Part shown: in pieces, positions 17,980-31,080 of the stretch
Numbering within the stretch: position 1 is the first letter of the stretch
Layout: every line of letters begins with the position of its first letter
Assembly (NCBI GenBank): GCA_029379385.1
Contig: CM055618.1
Span: forward strand, 15,105,071-15,169,070
Length of the DNA: 64,000 bases
Direction of reading: 5' to 3'
Source: Quillaja saponaria
Taxonomy: Eukaryota > Streptophyta > Magnoliopsida > Fabales > Quillajaceae
Translations under genes and position numbers: made by a program
The notes under the pieces: model-generated
What the model was told of the DNA's origin: nothing
The model's database searches: none
The model's input: the letters and a program-made list of their open reading frames with translations, nothing else

Positions 17980-20900
17980 AATATGGTACTATGATACCAA
18001 ATTCTCGGTTTAGGAGTTTTTTTTGTTTTTGTTTTTCCTCAAAAAGATGAGAGGAAACGCACTATTTGGAGGGAAAAGATAAGACACATTATAATTTTTG
18101 CGTGACTAATGTACCCCTCTATAATTTTTATTAAATAACCACTAATAATTAAATAAAATATTTTAAGGGTGTAATTGTAAGTTTATATAATAATATATTA
18201 TCTCATTTCATTTTCTCTCAACTCCCAAACAAAAATATACCTTATCCACTTCTTTCCTCTTTGTTCTTGTTTTTTAACTTTCAAATGAGATAAAAAAATA
18301 AGTATTATTTTTCTTCTCATGATTTCTGTTCATTTAATTACTTTCTTCTCATTGTCTCTTAAACTCCCAAATAGACCCTAGCAGACAAGAGATGTTCATT
18401 GATTTGTAGGGGGGCTGCAAAGCACTTTTGAGGAGGCTACCACAAGAGGTAACCAGCACTGAAACCATAAGAAGACATTTTCACCTCTACCTAGGATCCT
18501 CTTGATGCCCTGATTAACAATAATCTCTCCCTCCAACAGACCCTTCCTATAATAACTGAACCCTTATTTACAAGATTGCAAGAAGTGGATCATATGAATA
18601 TTTACTATTTCAAATTATTGAACCGGCATGTTGAACTAACAGTATCAAAAATTATGTGAGGAACCCTACAATGTGGAGTTAATACGCAAGAAATCAAATG
18701 AAATGATTGGAAAGCTCTGTAGCAAAGGAAAAGTCAAAAAAAGAAAAGAAAAAAAAGGACAAGAAAGATCAAGAACTTAACATGCATGAGTTCTTTCTAC
18801 TGTGAGTCTGTGAGATTCCTACCATATTTTTGTAATTTTGTTACCTAGCAAGATGTTTCTTTATCTTCCTGGTTGGTACAAAGTACAAGTATTTAAATCT
18901 TTGACTCAGATGAAGCCAAATATTGCTAAAGGAGACAAGTTTTCATGAAGCACAAATACCAATTAGGCCATAATTCCATTGGGCTGGGTCAATTAGGAAT
19001 AATCACAGGCTCACATTTTGCTGCTTTATTTTTACCTAAATTAAGTAGATGGAGAGAACGGTATCGTGCGCTGTATGAGAAAGATTGAAGGGATAAAAAT
19101 CCCTCGACAATCACTCCAGAAATTGATTCTAACAATTATTTGATCATCAAATGTAATTTTTCATCCCATCCACACACAGAAAATTTCCCTGTAGGATGCA
19201 AAAGTGAAACATTAAGGCGATGAAATTTATCAACCAAAAGATCTAATGCATTTGGCTTTTTCAAGTATGCATTGTAGATTAGAGGAAACAAAAGCTGATT
19301 TGGTGCTAAATTTTAGGAGAGGAAAAGAAAAGGAACTGCTTTATCTTTAATTTTTTTTTTTTTTTTAATCTTTATTAGCTTTCTCTTTTTGTTTTGTACA
19401 CGAATGCATGGAATGATGGGCATTTAGAAAATTAACCTTGTGGGACATAGAATAATTTTAACATTTGACTTGTCAACTAACAATTAATTCAACCGGTTAA
19501 GATATCGTCTTAATCTCATTTCAGGGATTAAAATTCTTGATCCCCAATTCTCCTTCTCAATAGTTTCCTAGGGTTTGTATGCTTTGGAATCTTAGTTAAT
19601 TAATAGCTTTGACCATTGGTTACTATGAATTTGAAAACACTAATCCCAAAGCATATATACAAACCCTAGGAAGCTAGCATTGGAGAAATTGTGAGAGATG
19701 GCATGGCATGGCAATTCAAATGAGGTCCAATCTTACGTTTGGTCAAGTGTGTGACCACTTGACATAATTCTTTGAAAAATTTCTGAAGAAATTAATGTGA
19801 GTCACTTCTCCCAAGTCATATGGTTCAATAAATTAATAAAGAAAAACCAAAGTTCATTTCCACCCGCAAATTAGGCGCTTGGAAAATCGGACCAATCACA
19901 TGGATGAAGCTCTACATTTCACTTCACTTAAAAACAACAAAATTAATTAAAGAGAAAAAAATCAACTTGTACCGTAATGTCAGAAGGTCATACAAAGGAA
20001 TGGAGGGAGACGCCATGAAGGGCTATTAAGCTTGGAAATTTGTTATATTCCGAACTCTCTTTATCTATTTCATTATTAAGAATAAGAGAAGATCTAGATC
20101 CATATATATATATATATATAAATCGAAGGAAGGCCGAAGAAGCCTTCCACTCAACCTTTTTCTTATTGGGATTGGGAAGAGAAGCCGCACTACTACCACT
20201 ATGCTTGTTTTAAGTTTTGCTGAACCTAATTCACCCACACTTCACGTACAGAGTTTACAGAGACACAGAGAAAGAGAGAGAGTCTCATCTCATCTCATCA
20301 CAAATTATTTATTCATCATTACACTATGATTCAGTCTTTCTCGGTCCACGATCTTTACACGTGTCTGTCACTTGTCTCTTCGATATCGACGTCAATCAAG
20401 AGTGAATACTGGCAGCCGTCAGATCTTCATGCAGGCGTCTAAGTGGGGTCCACTTGTTTTGCATGAGTGAGACAGAGATAGATGAGTAGCTCGAGAAGTT
20501 TAATGGTCCATGTTAGGTTCACTAGGTTACAGTCGGATGCATGGAATTTCCAAGCAACTAATTCATACTCTGCCTTCACCTGCTTCCTTCTTATTTAAAG
20601 GGCCTATTAATTGTAGTGAATGACAACACACAAATTTGTCCTTATATATTGAATGGTTAATATTTTTATATACACAAATATAGGATGCTACACAAAGAGT
20701 AAAACTAGCACCTTTCTGGATATATATATATCTCTATAGTATACTTGATCCAAGGCCCTTTTAAGGTTTTGTTATATTCTTACAAGTCGTATCCATAATT
20801 GAAGTGTTTCAAGCAAAAACTAATTGATATCCATATATGCTGGACCAAACCAAATTGGAGTCAAACTTTATTTTTCACAAATATCAGATACAAAATCTAC

Positions 20901-23090
20901 CTGAAATGGAGAATCCAAGGCAGAAATAATTTAAACGAAATTCACAGTTTTCAAATTTCAAAAATTATAAATGGACAAAGGAAAGAAATTAACAAAATCT
21001 AAAGCTACCATTTTCTTACAAGACGACGGATAATAGGGCGAGATTCTCGGGAGCCAAACAGATCATTCTCTTTCTAAAACAGAGAGAGAGAGATTGTAGT
21101 AACAGAGAGAACAAAGAGCATAAAAAATTATGCTTTCAAAACCTTAGCACGTGTCAAAGGAAGTGACATATCAAAGGGGCTTGTAAGAGTTACGGTCAAA
21201 GACATAGGGTTCGGTGTCAGAGCCAATGGGATTGAGGCATTGGGTGGTGTGGTAAAAATAAAAGGACAGAGGCAAAATCGAGGGAAAAAATCATTTTGCA
21301 ATCCATTGCTTTATGATTGACGCCTCGCTGACCGGTCTGTCGTTTTAGCATCGGAGATCGATGTAGCTTAGCTTTGTCCTTTCACATCTTTTGTTTCGGG
21401 CAGGACGGGCAGATAAGAGAGAGAGAGAGTGAAAGTGACCATACCTTGTCAGGTTGAGGGTAGTCATGTCCTTGTCTGCCCGGCATTCAAGGCGGGCTAT
21501 TCTTGTTTCCTTCTTATTCCAAGCAAGAAACAAGGAATTACAAGAATTATTTTCTTATACCTTAACACTTTGTTTGGGTACAAAATGAGAGGGGAGATGT
21601 AATACATCAAAATGAAACAGAAAAGTTACAATTATAATTTTCTAACTTAGTTTTATGTTTACAAATTGTCCAAAAGGGTAGAAAGATAATATATAATTAT
21701 GCACAAAAGTATAGTTCAACTGATAATATATATTTTATTTTAATGATTTGAGACTATAATAAAATATTTACAGAGAAGGACACAAATAATATATTACTAA
21801 AATTTTAACCTAAATTAGTAAAAACATCAATGTATTATTTATGGTGAACATACTTAATTTGTATGATAATATATTCATTAAGAATGACTTGCAATCACAA
21901 ATGGTGACACGACAATTCATTTAAACTTAAACATTCAAAACAACACTAATGACAACACGTATTATATTATTATTATGATTGTTAAATAATATATGTCACT
22001 CACTCCTTTTTTTTGTAGAAAGTAATTAATTAAGGAGGTGCATGAAGTTTACATCACAATTTGATTGACATTATTGTGGTATATTGAAAATATGTGGGAT
22101 GGCTTTCTAGCTAGTGGCCACTAATTAAAGTTGTCAGAGACTTTGTCTGAGGAGAGAGAGAGAGAGAGAGAGTAGATGACTGAGGGTTCTCAGACAGACT
22201 CAGAGTATGTATCACTTTATCTTTTTCATCTCCAAAGTCTGAATTGAATCATTCAGTCATAATTACTGCCTTTTTTAAATTTTGCAATGCATGCATATAT
22301 GGCCAATGGGCTTGGCATGCATGCTGCATGATGTGACTTTTGCTCTAACATTTTATCTATGCACTTTGACAACAAAGAGATCATCCAAGAATGCTTTTGC
22401 TTAATTTGTTTTTGCCCATCAAAATATAGGCATTACCATATACATGTGATTGTGGAGTAGTGGACCACCATACATTATACTCTCCCTGTTTTTATCAAAT
22501 TCAGATAATCTTGTATCAGGCCAAAATTGCCTACAAACTGTGGCTCCACGGGTGCAAATAAACTCAGGATGCCCGGCTCGACTCATTAGATACTTGTTTG
22601 ATTTATTAAGAGCTTGTGAACCTAAACTTAAACTGGTATCTGACTTGTCAAGGACTCATCAACCATATCAACTGGGTGTTAAACATAAATCTTATCGAAA
22701 ATCATAATAATTGAATAATAACAAACAACTCATTCATTATTTATATGTATACCATAGAAAAATAATAGAAACATACCTTGAACAAGCTAGAATCCACAAC
22801 GAACGAGTAAATTTTATAAAATTTGAGCTGGACTCAGTTTAGTAAATGATCTTTAAAATAAAATTCCAAACTCACTCATTTGAAAAAATAAACTTTCTTA
22901 ACAAATAATTCACCAACATGGACTATAAAGCCCATCAATGTCTACCAAACAACCCATTTGAGAGTGGGCCGGGCTTTAATGAAAATAAGGGCCGCCTACT
23001 AATTCCATTCAAATAAAAATCGAAAGGTGTGGACGACTGGCATTTCCAACTGACAAAACCTGCAACGAACAAGCTTATCCAATATCTGAA
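17980..23090. other. Gene-poor spacer between the LINE remnant and SKL2
   Basis: About 5 kb without a supportable protein gene. It holds (GA)n runs near 21084, 21417 and 22151, a (TA)n run at 20103-20120, and two ACGTG-core boxes: acacgtgtc near 20353 and gcacgtgtc near 21148. A short perfect hairpin (ggaaggc/gccttcc) lies near 20127-20149. The stretch 22480-22960 has phrases such as ggctcgactcatt and gagctggactcagttt typical of an eroded dispersed repeat. Sequence near 18357-18380 (aactcccaaatagaccc) resembles terminal sequence of common plant DNA elements. An untranslated RNA gene between 20.1 and 21.5 kb cannot be excluded. Confidence 0.5.
22151..22172. repeat. (GA)n microsatellite
   Basis: Eleven GA dinucleotides in a row. 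They are flanked by a weak inverted repeat (gtctgagga upstream, tctcagac downstream at about 22188-22195). Confidence 0.8.
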
Positions 23091-26000
23091 ATGGCTACTG
23101 CAGCTGGTTTTTCCGTTCTCTTCCAAAATCCCAGCAAGCTTTCGGTCAGAAAGTTCTCTAACAGAGCGCCCAACCTCAAATTGACCTCCAGTTTGAATTT
23201 CTTTTGCTCAATTTTTACTTTCAAATCATACAATGCAAGCTTCTACAAAAGATTCAGTACCTTTCAGTCCTGCAAGTGTGCGTCTGCCGTTCCCTTTGTC
23301 ACCAGGACCTACGAGGTACTAGCTTCAAATTTTTCATTTTGACTTTTTGTTTGGTTGCCTACAAAACTGTAGTATAAAAGAATAAAGTTTTTATTGGGTA
23401 TAGTACTTAATCTTTCATTTAAGGCTTTGGCGTCTTATCTTTTAGGTTTTTAGTAAAGTGGGTCAATGTTCGCTCTAAAAATAAATAAAATTAAAAGCTT
23501 GGAAATTGACAATTGCGGAGATGATGTGGTTCAGGCACTATGTTAGGCATTTATCTATTGGTTAGATGTAACAAGGTTTAGAGATGATTCACGATTTGTA
23601 ATTGAAGTTTTTGATGGGGCATACTAGTTGGTTACTTGGTTACTTTCCACCCACAATGTGCTCTGGGTTGCTTGTTTATTTTATATACACAATACATGGA
23701 GAAGCATATGATTGTTCCATTTCCAAGTTTAATCATGTGAGCTTATGATAATCTCCTATAGCTGTACAGAATCCATTCAGATATATCGTAGAATTCCATG
23801 ATAAATATACACTGATGGATTATCGATTTCATTTTCTTGGTAATTGACAAGGAATCTGATTCTTCCTATTTGAATTTCGTAAATTTAATTTAATTGTGTA
23901 ACTAATGTAGTTTGTAAACACACACAAACGAGGCTGAAGGTTCTTTATCTGATTCTTTTTCAAGTTCAGTTTATAAGCATCCAATATTAATATCAGAAAC
24001 AAATGGCAGTTTTCTGATGGTTCTTCAGAGGTGGAATTAAGATTACAACTAGGGGACCAAGATGTCCAAAGTCCTAGAGATATTTTGGTGGATGCAAATG
24101 AGGCCTCTTTGGCTATCAGAGTAAAGCGCATCGAATCTCATATCACCATGTTGGAAACTAATCATCTTTTTGATAAAATAAAACCTTCCGAAACAATATG
24201 GTTTGTTCTCCAGAACTTAAGTCAATATCCATTATTAAGTTTGGCCTTCACACTCTCATATAGATAGTTTTTGCATTGGGCAGGTATATAGATGATGGTG
24301 AGCTGGTTGTGAACTTAAAGAAGCAGGATCCTGATCTGAAATGGCCTGACATTGCAGAGTCCTGGGAGTCTCTTACGGCAGGATCCATGCAACTTCTGAA
24401 AGGAACGTCAATCTATGTTGTTGGTGATTCAACTGAAATCAACCAGAAAGTGGCTCGAGAACTTGCAATCGGTCTTGGGTATAAGTCTTTTTGGTTATGA
24501 TGTCAGTGGTAATGCCACAACAAAATGCATATAGACCTTCATCTTCATCCCCTTTATAAAGTTTTCTTTTAACATCAGTAGCTTAAGTAGGTTACAAAGC
24601 ATTTCCCATTTTTTACTAACAATAAGTATGTTACAGATACATTTTTTCTTTTCCTTTTCGTTTCATAAAAAGGTGATGTTCATACATTCATATAAGGCTC
24701 GTAAAAAACAAGAAAATACTCTTAAACCTTGTCAACGTTTATGCATCAGCGCTGTACTAAAATTTCTGTTTGGTTGATATGGTTTGTAGGTACACTCCAC
24801 TCAGTACAATAGAGTTGCTGGAAACAATTTCCAAAAAAACCATTGATTCGTGTAAGTATTATTGCTGAGCATTTTTTTTTTTTTTTTTTTTTCCCATCAG
24901 AGCTAGCTTTTTCTTTTCCTCGCTTACTGAAAGAATTCTGACATGCCAATGATAAAAACTCAATGATCTGTTCTACCTCATCAGAGACTTCTTAATGCTA
25001 CTTATAGGCTTTAGTAATTACTAACTTTAGAGTTTAAATGCACCAAGGGGTGAACTTGGGCGTTTGATTTTTAAGATATCTAGTCTAAAGGTTGAAATGA
25101 GTCATAGTACATAAAGGTGTCAATGATATTGTACTCATCAATATTATCCAGTCCATCAAACACTTTGTCAGCATTTGATCTTAAATTTGTGTTCAATTTA
25201 TAATCCTTTTGCAATTTTTCCAGCCCCTCAATTTACCACGTGAAGCAAAAATGGTTTTACAGCAGTGATACGTCATTCCATAGGATAGAATAAGATATGA
25301 TTTCAAATGGTAGATATCCAACTGAATACTTGAAGTATCTTGGGTATTGCATTTTGTGGGTACATAAACATATCTAATCATTTCCAGGGTTGCTTGCCGA
25401 AGGATATGATGCTGTAGCCGAAGCAGAAAGTGCTGTACTAGAAAGCTTAAGTAGGTATCGTCAACGGCTTCCATTTCATTTACTTGTCTTTTAAATGTTG
25501 GAAACCAAAAACATTTTTTTGTTTCTGGGATTGAGTGGTTTTGTAGTCATGTGCGGGCTGTAGTTGCAACGTTAGGAGGGAAACAGGGTGCTGCTGGAAG
25601 GGCTGATAAATGGAGGCATCTTTACGCAGGGTTTACTGTCTGGTTGTCACAGACTGAAGCTTTAGGTATTTATGTGTTTATATTCCGTTGATTGCTTTAC
25701 ACTGGAGAAATGACTCCTTGCCCATTTCTGACTTGCTAATTTATATGTTTAAAGATCTCTCATATGTTCCAGTAAGAAATTTCTCCTTTCCCATTAAAAT
25801 TTTCACATTCTCTCCTTTTTTTTTATTTTACAAGAAACATGATTAATGTGTGTATTTAACTGGGAAATTTATACTTGGACCTTGCTTTTTTAGACAGTGA
25901 GTTGCACTTGACAGAATGGGACAGAAAGACAAAGGAAACTATCTCTCAATAGATAATCGATATTGTTTTGATCTGTTTGTGATGCTCAATTTGGCATACT

Positions 26001-26132
26001 CAGTTTTTAATATATATCTGTAAAGAAAATAAATAAACTTAACTGATTTTCTGTTATGTGATGTTTCTTTATTTTGTTTTTCAGACAGAGGTTATATCAA
26101 TCACTTTTAGCCATCTAGATTCACTTGTCTTC

Positions 26133-26169
<37 letters not shown>

Positions 26170-27863
26170 ACACACACACGCACACAAATTATACTTACGG
26201 TAAAAGCTCAACTAGTTTATGTATAATTTTTAAGGTAAAGCGGTTTTTGCATAAAACAAATCCTTAGACCTCTAGTTTTCACGGGCACGGATTGAGCTTC
26301 CAAAATGGACATGCTTCACTGCATACTTGTTTGACAATTAATTGCTGAGTAGTGTTTGAAACTGTGAAATGTAACTGTCTGAGCCAAATTTGATATTAAT
26401 AGCAAATTTTAGATTGATTTGTTTGCTTTCTTTCATTATCTTTTGTGTCCCATTGGTTTTTAGCTTGACTCGTAAAGGGGCTGGTAACGCTGCTCTTCCA
26501 ACATACTGTCACTTGTACTCGTTGAGCCTACCATTTCTGTACAAATAATTATATTGCAGATGAAGTTTCAGCAAAGGAGGAGGCCCATAGACACATCAAA
26601 GATGGCAGACGAGCCTATACAACTGCAGATGTGGTTGTTAAGCTCCAGGGATGGGATGCTGATCATGCCAAAAGTGTGGCACAGGCATCTTTGAGTGCCC
26701 TTAAGCAGTTAATTCGGTCAGACAAGGAACTCCCAGGTACTCATTTTAACATTGTATAAAACTAATTGACCCCCAGCCATGACCATCTTTGAGACCAACT
26801 ATGTCCACTTCATCTTCCATTTCTGTAGTCAGAACTGTGAAAGAAAAGAAAAACAATGTTGCCTGGACATCTCTGATTTCTGCTGCACTGCTTTCATTTT
26901 GAGATTTTTTTCTGTTTAAGTTCTATCTCATGAAGTTTGATTTGGCAATCTTCATCTAAATAACTGGGTGAGAAAGGAAGGGCGAGAAAATAGCAAATAT
27001 CATGCCTGAGAAGCTGGAAAATAATGTATTCCATTATGACTTGAAAACAGTTGGATTCATGGTTCATTATTCTTATTAATATTTTTTTTTAGTATGAAAA
27101 GATGTGCGGAAGTGGAGACATTATTATCAGATTTTGTAGGTTGATATCTATATCTTCTGCAACCTTGAATCTTGATATGGGATTTGGTATCAACGTAACT
27201 TTATTGTTGCCTAGGTGGGTTCTGAGTTCCACTGAATATAAATCCTTCAACAGTAAACTCTTAATTCTGTGAATTTGTGGACTTACACTTGGGTGCCGGT
27301 TTTAATGTTCAAAATTCAAATTGAATGAAAATCAAGTTCTTTCATGCGGTTATATATCCATATGCTTGAATTTGGATGTCATAGTATTCTTGAATGTTTA
27401 TTTATGCATTTTTCACCCTCACTGATTAGGCTATAATCATTTCTTTTTTTTCTTTTATACTTTTAAATTTTGTTTTGACATATAAAATAGAAAAAGACTT
27501 TGAGGAGATATTTGAGCATAATGAACAGCAATGCTGTACATCTCAACCTTTCAGCATGTTAGTGCTTCTCTTTAAATCTGTGCAGGATATACCACTTGTT
27601 TTTCCCTATAATTTGATGAGATATTCAACTGCTGCATTGTAATAATTCTCATGTAGCCTTAAATTTATTAAAGATGTGTACTTTGTGAGATAAGGAGTGA
27701 ATGGCAATGTGAATTTATCAGCCTCTGACTTACTTATACCCTCTGTCTTGAAGGTAAGAAGAGCCTTTATATAAGGTTGGGATGTCGGGGTGACTGGCCT
27801 AACATCAAACCTCCTGGTTGGGATCCTTCAGCAGAAGTTGATGTGCCTGTTACTACAGAGTAA
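23091..27863 (+). CDS. SKL2: Inactive shikimate kinase-like 2, chloroplastic
   Basis: Exons 23091-23315, 24010-24200, 24284-24478, 24790-24851, 25388-25454, 25547-25665, 26560-26736 and 27754-27863. All are GT-AG, and the sum is 382 codons including the stop (381 aa). Residues 1 to about 70 are Ser/Lys-rich with few acids, fitting a plastid transit peptide. A CS/p23-like beta domain follows (residues about 75-165: FSDGSSEVELRLQL to WYIDDGELVVNL). Then comes a shikimate-kinase-like fold starting LLKGTSIYVVGDSTEINQKV. At the nucleotide-binding loop the sequence is GDSTEINQK instead of a GxxGxGKS/T Walker A motif, so phosphate transfer is not expected. In Arabidopsis the SKL proteins are described as shikimate-kinase relatives without kinase activity, and SKL1 is needed for chloroplast development. 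The exact role of SKL2 is not known to me. Confidence 0.92.
26132..26187. repeat. Compound (CT)n(CA)n microsatellite in SKL2 intron 6
   Basis: A CT run interrupted once by TTT, passing directly into a CA run. It lies inside the intron between 25665 and 26560. Such compound tracts are usually length-polymorphic. Confidence 0.85.
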
Positions 27864-28290
27864 TTATGACAAAACATTAAGAAATTTTGCTTTGAATCGT
27901 ATGTCTGCACTTGTAGCTTACCATTTAAATCTATTTCAAAGTAAATATGGCCTAATCAGAAACGAAACTAATGTTTGCATGACACTTAACAACACTATAT
28001 ATATCTTAATCCGAGTCTTATTACTCTCTTTGCAATTGTTGCAAGAGTTATGTGAGCCTGAATTTTGCAGTGGCTGCTAACCTGCATTTTGCAATCTTTT
28101 CCCTGCAAACTGAGAAAAACCAACACAATCCGCACAAAGCTTAGGGTTAGCATCCTTGGAAACAAATGTGGAAAACTCCCCAAAGTATTAGATACCTGAG
28201 TAAAGGGAGACATCTTACATTTTATTCATGTTAATTGTCATGCATGGGACTCTAGGAAATTGCAATGCCATGGTTATATCCTGATTTTGT

Positions 28291-30455
28291 GTGCAGATTG
28301 ACTCCCTTTTTTTTATTTTTTTGGCAAGCAAGGCTCGCTGCACCCGTTTACACAAATATTTGACAACAAAATCAATTTCCCTGGCAAAGCTAACTCCTAT
28401 TTTTTTATTTTATGTTTTTTGGCAAAGCTAACTCGGACAACTTGATACTGAAACCTGTATTGAGCACAGCATCTATCCGTTGGATCAAATCACCTTCTTG
28501 GAAAGAAAACAATAGGTATGAAGATTTATGGAAAAGCTAATATGAAATCAACTCTCGTACCAGCAAGAATTTCCCTTGCTCAGACTATAAAATGGAGACT
28601 GAACAATTCTAGTAGGGGTAGAATACAATTCCGAACTTTGATCAGGGAAAAAAATGCAGTTTTTTTTTCTAGTATATGGTAAGTATCTTGGAAATGAGTT
28701 TTCCATATCTGGATAAAAACACAAGATTGCTCTAATCATATATTGCTCATGATCAGAGCTCAAAGAAGCAACTTCAACAAAGACATGCATTTAGCATTCT
28801 TGGTGATCAACTCTCTCACGGCTGACTTTATGTGTAGATTGACTCCCCTTTTTTTATTTTTTTGGCAAGCAAGGCTCGCTGCACCCGTTTACACAAATAT
28901 TTGACAACAAAATCAATTTCCCTGGCAAAGCTAACTCTTATTTTTTTATTTTATGTTTTTTGGCAAAGCTAACTCGGACAACTTGATACTGAAACCTGTA
29001 TTGAGCACAGCATCTATCCGTTGGATCAAATCACCTTCTTGGAAAGAAAACAATAGGTATGAAGATTTATGGAAAAGCTAATATGAAATCAACTCTCGTA
29101 CCAGCAAGAATTTCCCTTGCTCAGACTATAAAATGGAGACTGAACAATTCTAGTAGGGGTAGAATACAATTCCGAACTTTGATCAGGGAAAAAAATGCAG
29201 TTTTTTTTCCTAGTATATGGTAAGTATCTTGGAAATGAGTTTTCTATATCTGGATAAAAACACAAGATTGCTCTAATCATATATTGTTCATGATCAGAGC
29301 TCAAAGAAGCAACTTCAACAAAGACATGCATTTAGCATTCTTGGTGATCAACTCTCTCACGGCTGACTTTATGTGCAGATTGACTCCCTTTTTTTTATTT
29401 TTTTGGCAAGCAAGGCTCGCTGCACCCGTTTACACAAATATTTGACAACAAAATCAATTTCCCTGGCAAAGCTAACTCTTATTTTTTTATTTTATGTTTT
29501 TTGGCAAAGCTAACTCGGACAACTTGATACTGAAACCTGTATTGAGCACAGCATCTATCCGTTGGATCAAATCACCTTCTTGGAAAGAAAACAATAGATA
29601 TGAAGATTTATAGAAAAGCTAATATGAAATCAACTCTCGTACCAGCAAGAATTTCCCTTGCTCAGACTATAAAATGGAGACTGAACAATTCTAGTAGGGG
29701 TAGAATACAATTCCAAACTTTGATCAGGGAAAAAAATGCAGTTTTTTTTTTCTAGTATATGGTAAGTATCTTGGAAATGAGTTTTCCATATCTGGATAAA
29801 AACACAAGATTGCTCTAATCATATATTGCTCATGATCAAAGCTCAAAGAAGCAACTTCAACAAAGACATGCATTTAGCATTCTTGGTGATCAACTCTCTC
29901 ACGGCTGACTTTATGTGCAGATTGACTCCCTTTTTTTTATTTTTTTGGCAAGCAAGGCTCGCTGCACCCGTTTACACAAATATTTGACAACAAAATCAAT
30001 TTCCCTGGCAAAGCTAACTCTTATTTTTTTATTTTATGTTTTTTGGCAAAGCTAACTCGGACAACTTGATACTGAAACCTGTATTGAGCACAGCATCTAT
30101 CCGTTGGATCAAATCACCTTCTTGGAAAGAAAACAATAGATATGAAGATTTATAGAAAAGCTAATATGAAATCAACTCTCGTACCAGCAAGAATTTCCCT
30201 TGCTCAGACTATAAAATGGAGACTGAACAATTCTAGTAGGGGTAGAATACAATTCCAAACTTTGATCAGGGAAAAAAATGCAATTTTTTTTTCTAGTATA
30301 TGGTAAGTATCTTGGAAATGAGTTTTCCATATCTGGATAAAAACACAAGATTGCTCTAATCATATATTGCTCATGATCAAAGCTCAAAGAAGCAACTTCA
30401 ACAAAGACATGCATTTAGCATTCTTGGTGATCAACTCTCTCACGACTGACTTTAA
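28291..30455. repeat. Four-copy tandem array of a 541-bp unit
   Basis: Copies begin at about 28291, 28832, 29373 and 29915, each with gtg(c/t)agattgactcc, and end with gctgacttta (gactgacttta in the last). The last copy breaks off at about 30455. Spacing is 541, 541 and 542. Copies differ at only a few sites. Copies 1 and 2 share aataggtatg and ccgaacttt, while copies 3 and 4 share aatagatatg and ccaaacttt. Copy 2 alone has gttcatgatc. Poly-T length differs between copies (8 to 10 T before ctag or cctag). Each unit contains two related sub-blocks of T-rich sequence followed by ggcaa(g/a)c. An 80-codon minus-strand frame recurs in copies 1, 2 and 4 and is shifted in copy 3 by the poly-T change. 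The frame is not recognisable as a protein. Confidence 0.95.
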
Positions 30456-30495
30456 ATATTCTCTGCCTAGATTGCACAATAACTTGTATAGTCCC

Positions 30496-31080
30496 TGTTG
30501 AATATAAGAAGAATAAGGAAAGGATTATGACATTGATTGATATATAAAAAGAGCACCATTGAAAAAACGCAAAACTGGATTTTCCAGAAAAATAAAAACA
30601 CCGTTAGAAAGAGACACAACAAAAAATTCATGAAAGTACTGTTGAACTGTCAAACTCTTTGAGCCGTCAAACCCTAAATTGACTTAAAAAGAAAAGGAGA
30701 GTGAGCCATCTTTTAAATGAAAGAGATAATTAAGAATAGAAAAGAAATAATGAGACTTGAATAGAAACAATAACTAAGCTTAATAGCTGGTTGCAAAGCC
30801 CTTTTTTTTTTCTTTTTTTTTTTCATGTGACGGCTAAATAAAAGAAAGAGAATATTATGATTTTTTTGAAAATAGGGCCAAGATAAGGCTTGGATTTCAA
30901 ACCCGCTCTGATACCATGTTGAATATAAAAAAAATAAGAAAATGACTGTAATCTTGATTGATATCACAAAACCTACACCCATAAACTTTATTTATAGTAA
31001 ATAATAAAACATAAATTTTCACATCTAAACAATGTAAGACTACACAATATAATAATATTATATTCCTAATAGTCCCCAAT
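30496..31080 (-). mobile_element. Short LTR-type element (TRIM-like or eroded Copia), with iMet primer site
   Basis: The 12-mer gctctgatacca at 30905-30916 is the exact reverse complement of the usual initiator-Met primer-binding site, and it abuts a block starting tgttgaatat at 30917. The same start, tgttgaatat, occurs at 30496. The first about 50 bases of the two blocks align at roughly 80 percent, through gattgatat. This is the layout of a minus-strand element with both LTRs only 421 bp apart. A T-rich stretch at 30801-30824 could be eroded internal sequence. There is no coding capacity. The outer end of the right LTR and any target duplication were not determined. Confidence 0.55.

Noticed and set aside
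21345..21533. Hairpin near 21405-21482 as a microRNA precursor
   Set aside because: Only about 11 of 12 bases pair before the arms diverge, and neither arm matches a microRNA family I know.
28548..30414. An 80-residue frame repeated on the minus strand, as if a small gene family
   Set aside because: It repeats only because the 541-bp unit repeats, has no recognisable motif, depends on poly-T length and is shifted in copy 3.
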